From: JBLIOB01 sp047639575
GTDB lineage: Bacteria; Bacteroidota; Bacteroidia; Flavobacteriales_D; Parvicellaceae
DNA length: 6,839 bases
Assembly (NCBI GenBank): GCA_047639575.1
Contig: JBLIOB010000230.1
Location: 1 to 6,839 of the forward strand
Direction of reading: 5' to 3'
Below, one piece after another: positions 4,830-6,839 of this stretch. The notes under the pieces were generated by a model that saw nothing but the letters and a program-made list of their open reading frames with translations, did not search any database and had not been told where the DNA came from. The position numbers and the translations under genes are program-made. Position 1 is the first letter of the stretch. Each line of letters begins with the position of its first letter.

Positions 4830-5279
4830 ATGCTAATCAGAATTACCTTATTAATATTTGTTTGTGCCTGTTCTCTGATGAGTTTCAGTCAAAATTCAAA
4901 GCTGCTAGACTGGAAGAAATTAGAGGTGAATAAATTGCAGGAAAAAGTAGATACCGTTAATGAAATGACTTTTGACGTCCCCGTTTTTACTGAAAAGCAA
5001 AAGGAACTTTCTGGAAAAAAATTATTGGTGGAAGGGTATTTGAATGTGTTGGAAGGGAAAAAAGGAGAAACGGGGAACTTGTATTTACTTCAGCGCTATA
5101 ATCAATCTGACTTTGGTGCGGATTATCCTCTAGATGCAATTATAGAAATCAAGTTTAAAAAGGAACCAACTGATATCAATGCGACTGTAAAGCGAAACGT
5201 CCTTGGAGTTTTAGTTCTAAATGATGATGATTTTATGCATCCTTTTTACATTCTAGAAAAGGCCAAAATAAAAAAGTAG
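4830..5279 (+). CDS. Small secreted protein of unknown function, possibly OB-fold-like
   Basis: I do not recognise this 149-residue protein with certainty. It has a signal peptide (MLIRITLLIFVCACSLMSFS, then Gln); Cys12 and Cys14 fall inside the hydrophobic core but do not form a clean lipobox, so a periplasmic protein is more likely than a lipoprotein. The mature part has no further Cys and is Lys-rich. A FDVPVFTEKQKELSGKKLLV segment followed by EGYLNVLEG, then alternating strands LYLLQRY, AIIEIKF, NVLGVLVLNDDD and PFYILEKAKIKK, resembles the small beta-barrel of OB-fold-like periplasmic proteins (for example the DUF3299 or tRNA_anti-like groups). That likeness is by eye and unverified. It follows the beta-barrel gene by 34 bases and may share its export-related context. 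Confidence 0.75.
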   Translation: MLIRITLLIFVCACSLMSFSQNSKLLDWKKLEVNKLQEKVDTVNEMTFDVPVFTEKQKELSGKKLLVEGYLNVLEGKKGETGNLYLLQRYNQSDFGADYPLDAIIEIKFKKEPTDINATVKRNVLGVLVLNDDDFMHPFYILEKAKIKK

Positions 5280-5364
5280 CGTAGCAGGTTAGCCTCAATA
5301 TTTCCTATCATCTTACTCCTAATTTATAGTATTCTGTAACGTTCAGAAATAGTTGGGCGCCTCC

Positions 5365-5382
5365 TTCCTGTTTAGTCAGGAA
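5365..5382 (+). terminator. Weak hairpin, possible terminator after the 4830 gene
   Basis: TTCCTG and CAGGAA form a perfect six-base-pair stem with a six-base loop (TTTAGT), 86 bases past the stop codon. It is followed by TTTGG only, so intrinsic termination would be weak. Chance is possible for a stem this short. Confidence 0.25.
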
Positions 5383-5522
5383 TTTGGACATGTAAATGAA
5401 AATTGGGCATTCACGTTTGTCAAACTGAATCTTTTGAACAAGAATTTAGTCTATTTCATCGACTTAAACATTTAGTTGAGCTATTGTTCATGTAATCAGA
5501 CGTGTAAGTCGTTGATTTTCGT

Positions 5523-5530
5523 TAAATTTG
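5523..5530 (+). promoter_or_regulatory. TAnnTTTG -7 element abutting the 5534 start codon
   Basis: TAAATTTG matches the -7 consensus exactly and ends three bases before the ATG at 5534. No correctly spaced TTTG is seen upstream. Either the mRNA is leaderless or nearly so, or the AT-rich sequence mimics the motif and the true promoter lies further upstream. Confidence 0.35.
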
Positions 5531-5533
5531 AAG

Positions 5534-6839
5534 ATGTCAAGGAAAATCGCCATCGTCCTTTTACTGGTTCTTTCAATGATTGCTAAGGACTTGAAAGCTC
5601 AAACTATTCAGTTAGGGTCTGGAACCGCGGAGCAATGGGAATTTTCCTCAGGCCCTATCGACATTTATTATCGTAGAACGGTGTGTCAGTTTGTTTACAC
5701 AGCTGCGGAACTATCAGCTGCTGGGGCTTCTACAATTAATCCAATTACTGATATGGGGCTCTTTGTAACTGCATCCCCATTATATAATATCCCAGGTTAT
5801 ACCGTTAAATTAAAGCATGTTGGGGTAAATGATGTTGCTGCAGCCTTAGGAACTACGGGGTGGACGACCGTTAAAGCTTCCTTTACATATGCACCAACAC
5901 CCGGAAATTGGGACATGCTTGGTCTTGATAATCAGACTTTTGTTTGGGATGGCGTTAGCAGCATTGGAGTTGAAATATGTTGGAGTCGGGTTGCGCCCAC
6001 TTGGAATGCTTCAGGGCAAGTTAGAATTTACGCGACCACAAATGGCTATCGTTATTCTTGGACCGATGCTGGAGGAAGTTCATGCGGAAGCACTCCAAAC
6101 ACAACAAGCTCCAATAAACCTCAAATGCAATTTGTTTTTGTTGCGGGAACCAGTACTACTTGGAACGGATCAGTCAGTACAGATTGGTTTAATGAAAGTA
6201 ATTGGAGCGCAGGAGTTCCTTCAGCTTTAATGGATGCAATTATTCCGTCTGTTCCGTCAAACCAACCTTTAATTTCAGGTGAAGCTATAGCTAAAGATAT
6301 TACTGTTAATTTTGGAGCAACGCTAATTTTGGCTGGGGCCGACACGCTTAATGTTCATGGAGATTGGCTTCTTAACGGTTCTATGAGCGGAAGTAGATCA
6401 ACGATTATCTTTAGAGGAACAGGAGCAACTGCTAATTTGATGGATGGTGTTTCTGGACAAGAGTTTAATAACATTGAAGTTCGATCCGATGCTGGTTTAA
6501 CACTAATCTCGGGGACCTATAATGTAAATGGGAGTTTAAGGTTGAGAGGCGGCACTTTTACCGCAAATAATTTAGTTTCATTAAACTCAACGGCTTCTGG
6601 AACAGGAAGATTAACCGAGATAGATAACTTATGTGGTTATAGTCTAGTTATGAATGACGGCTTTGGAGATGGTTGGAACGGAGGAACTATTAGAGTTGAT
6701 ATTGACGGAGAGACCTATGGAACATTTAATGCCGAGGGATCTAGTTCAACAGTTACTATAAATATTCCTAATGGAAGCGACTACGAATTAGTTTATGCAG
6801 CTGGACTATATGAAAATGAAAATAGTTATACGTTTAGTG
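5534..6839 (+). CDS. Large secreted multidomain protein, N-terminal 435 residues (3' end outside window)
   Basis: Translation from ATG 5534 stays open to the window edge. Residues 1-22 form a signal peptide (MSRKIAIVLLLVLSMIAKDL then KA, before Gln). Residues about 24-205 form a beta-rich module with Cys51, Cys149 and Cys184 and many aromatics (IDIYYRRTVCQFVYTAAEL, VKLKHVGV, YRYSWTDAGGSSCG), seen at the N-terminus of large Bacteroidota surface proteins. Residues about 208-360 begin TTWNGSVSTDWFNESNWSAG and continue as a repetitive beta structure (IIPSVPSNQPLIS, GATLILAGADTLNVHGDWLL, STIIFRGTG, GSLRLRGGTF). This resembles the W-G-x-x-S-T-x-W / NWS-x-G-V-P modules of secreted adhesin-like proteins. 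From Cys367, a third module contains DGFGDGWNGG (375-384) and YAAGLYENENSYTF, a known D-x-x-G-D-G-W-N-G type domain, perhaps metal-binding. Such proteins are often exported by the type IX system, but the C-terminal sorting domain would be outside this window. Adhesion or a surface role is inference. Confidence 0.88.
   Translation, partial: MSRKIAIVLLLVLSMIAKDLKAQTIQLGSGTAEQWEFSSGPIDIYYRRTVCQFVYTAAELSAAGASTINPITDMGLFVTASPLYNIPGYTVKLKHVGVNDVAAALGTTGWTTVKASFTYAPTPGNWDMLGLDNQTFVWDGVSSIGVEICWSRVAPTWNASGQVRIYATTNGYRYSWTDAGGSSCGSTPNTTSSNKPQMQFVFVAGTSTTWNGSVSTDWFNESNWSAGVPSALMDAIIPSVPSNQPLISGEAIAKDITVNFGATLILAGADTLNVHGDWLLNGSMSGSRSTIIFRGTGATANLMDGVSGQEFNNIEVRSDAGLTLISGTYNVNGSLRLRGGTFTANNLVSLNSTASGTGRLTEIDNLCGYSLVMNDGFGDGWNGGTIRVDIDGETYGTFNAEGSSSTVTINIPNGSDYELVYAAGLYENENSYTFS

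Larger units (their letters stand above)
5280..5533 (+). other. Non-coding gap before the large secreted-protein gene
   Basis: This stretch of 254 bases contains no gene I can support. It holds a small inverted repeat (TTCCTG at 5365-5370 with CAGGAA at 5377-5382), a distant inverted pair CGACTTA/TAAGTCG (5460-5466 and 5505-5511), and a promoter-like element close to the next start codon. It presumably contains the 3' end of the upstream transcript and the promoter of the downstream gene. Confidence 0.5.

Noticed and set aside
4775..5362. 11-base direct repeat GTTGGGCGCCT at 4775-4785 and 5352-5362
   Set aside because: A few 11-base matches are expected by chance in a window this size; one copy is inside coding sequence. 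GTTGGGC resembles an integron attC end, but no matching RYYYAAC partner or attC-like fold was found.
5460..5511. Inverted pair CGACTTA / TAAGTCG separated by 38 bases
   Set aside because: Seven-base arms at that distance are common by chance, and no repeat copy, operator symmetry or T run accompanies them.
5889..6345. Two open frames (5889-6230 plus, 6121-6345 minus)
   Set aside because: Both overlap the continuous frame of the large secreted protein that begins at 5534, which explains the sequence better.

Overview
This window looks like chromosomal DNA of an AT-rich member of the Bacteroidota, probably the Flavobacteriales. Three things point there: several TAnnTTTG elements (the Bacteroidota -7 promoter motif) in front of genes; signal peptides ending just before Gln, followed by uncharacterised outer-membrane or secreted proteins; and a large secreted protein built from beta-rich modules common in that phylum. 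No rRNA, tRNA, CRISPR array, insertion sequence or phage gene is visible.

Minus strand, 1-2577: the start of a branched-chain amino acid (BCAA) operon, transcribed leftward. The order is a Bacteroidota-type promoter (2522-2555), a first leader-peptide attenuator (2378-2484), a second related attenuator (2138-2243), ilvE (BCAA aminotransferase) and ilvD (dihydroxy-acid dehydratase, whose C-terminal part lies beyond position 1). IlvD makes the 2-keto acids and IlvE aminates them to Val, Ile and Leu. Each leader encodes a tiny peptide rich in Ile, Val and Leu, followed by an antiterminator arm and an intrinsic terminator. This tandem attenuator is the main find: two copies in series, with the distance from the last Ile codon to the antiterminator arm exactly conserved at 16 nt.

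Minus strand, 2578-3937: an outer-membrane beta-barrel-like protein with a doubtful start codon and, upstream of it, a small divergent cold-shock-domain protein. A UUCG-capped hairpin lies between them.

Plus strand, 3986-6839: a second outer-membrane beta-barrel-like protein, a small secreted protein of unknown function, a roughly 250-base non-coding gap, and the first 435 residues of a large secreted multidomain protein that runs off the right edge. TAnnTTTG elements sit 3-18 bases before each of these three start codons. For two of them the element is so close that a leaderless or nearly leaderless mRNA is possible.
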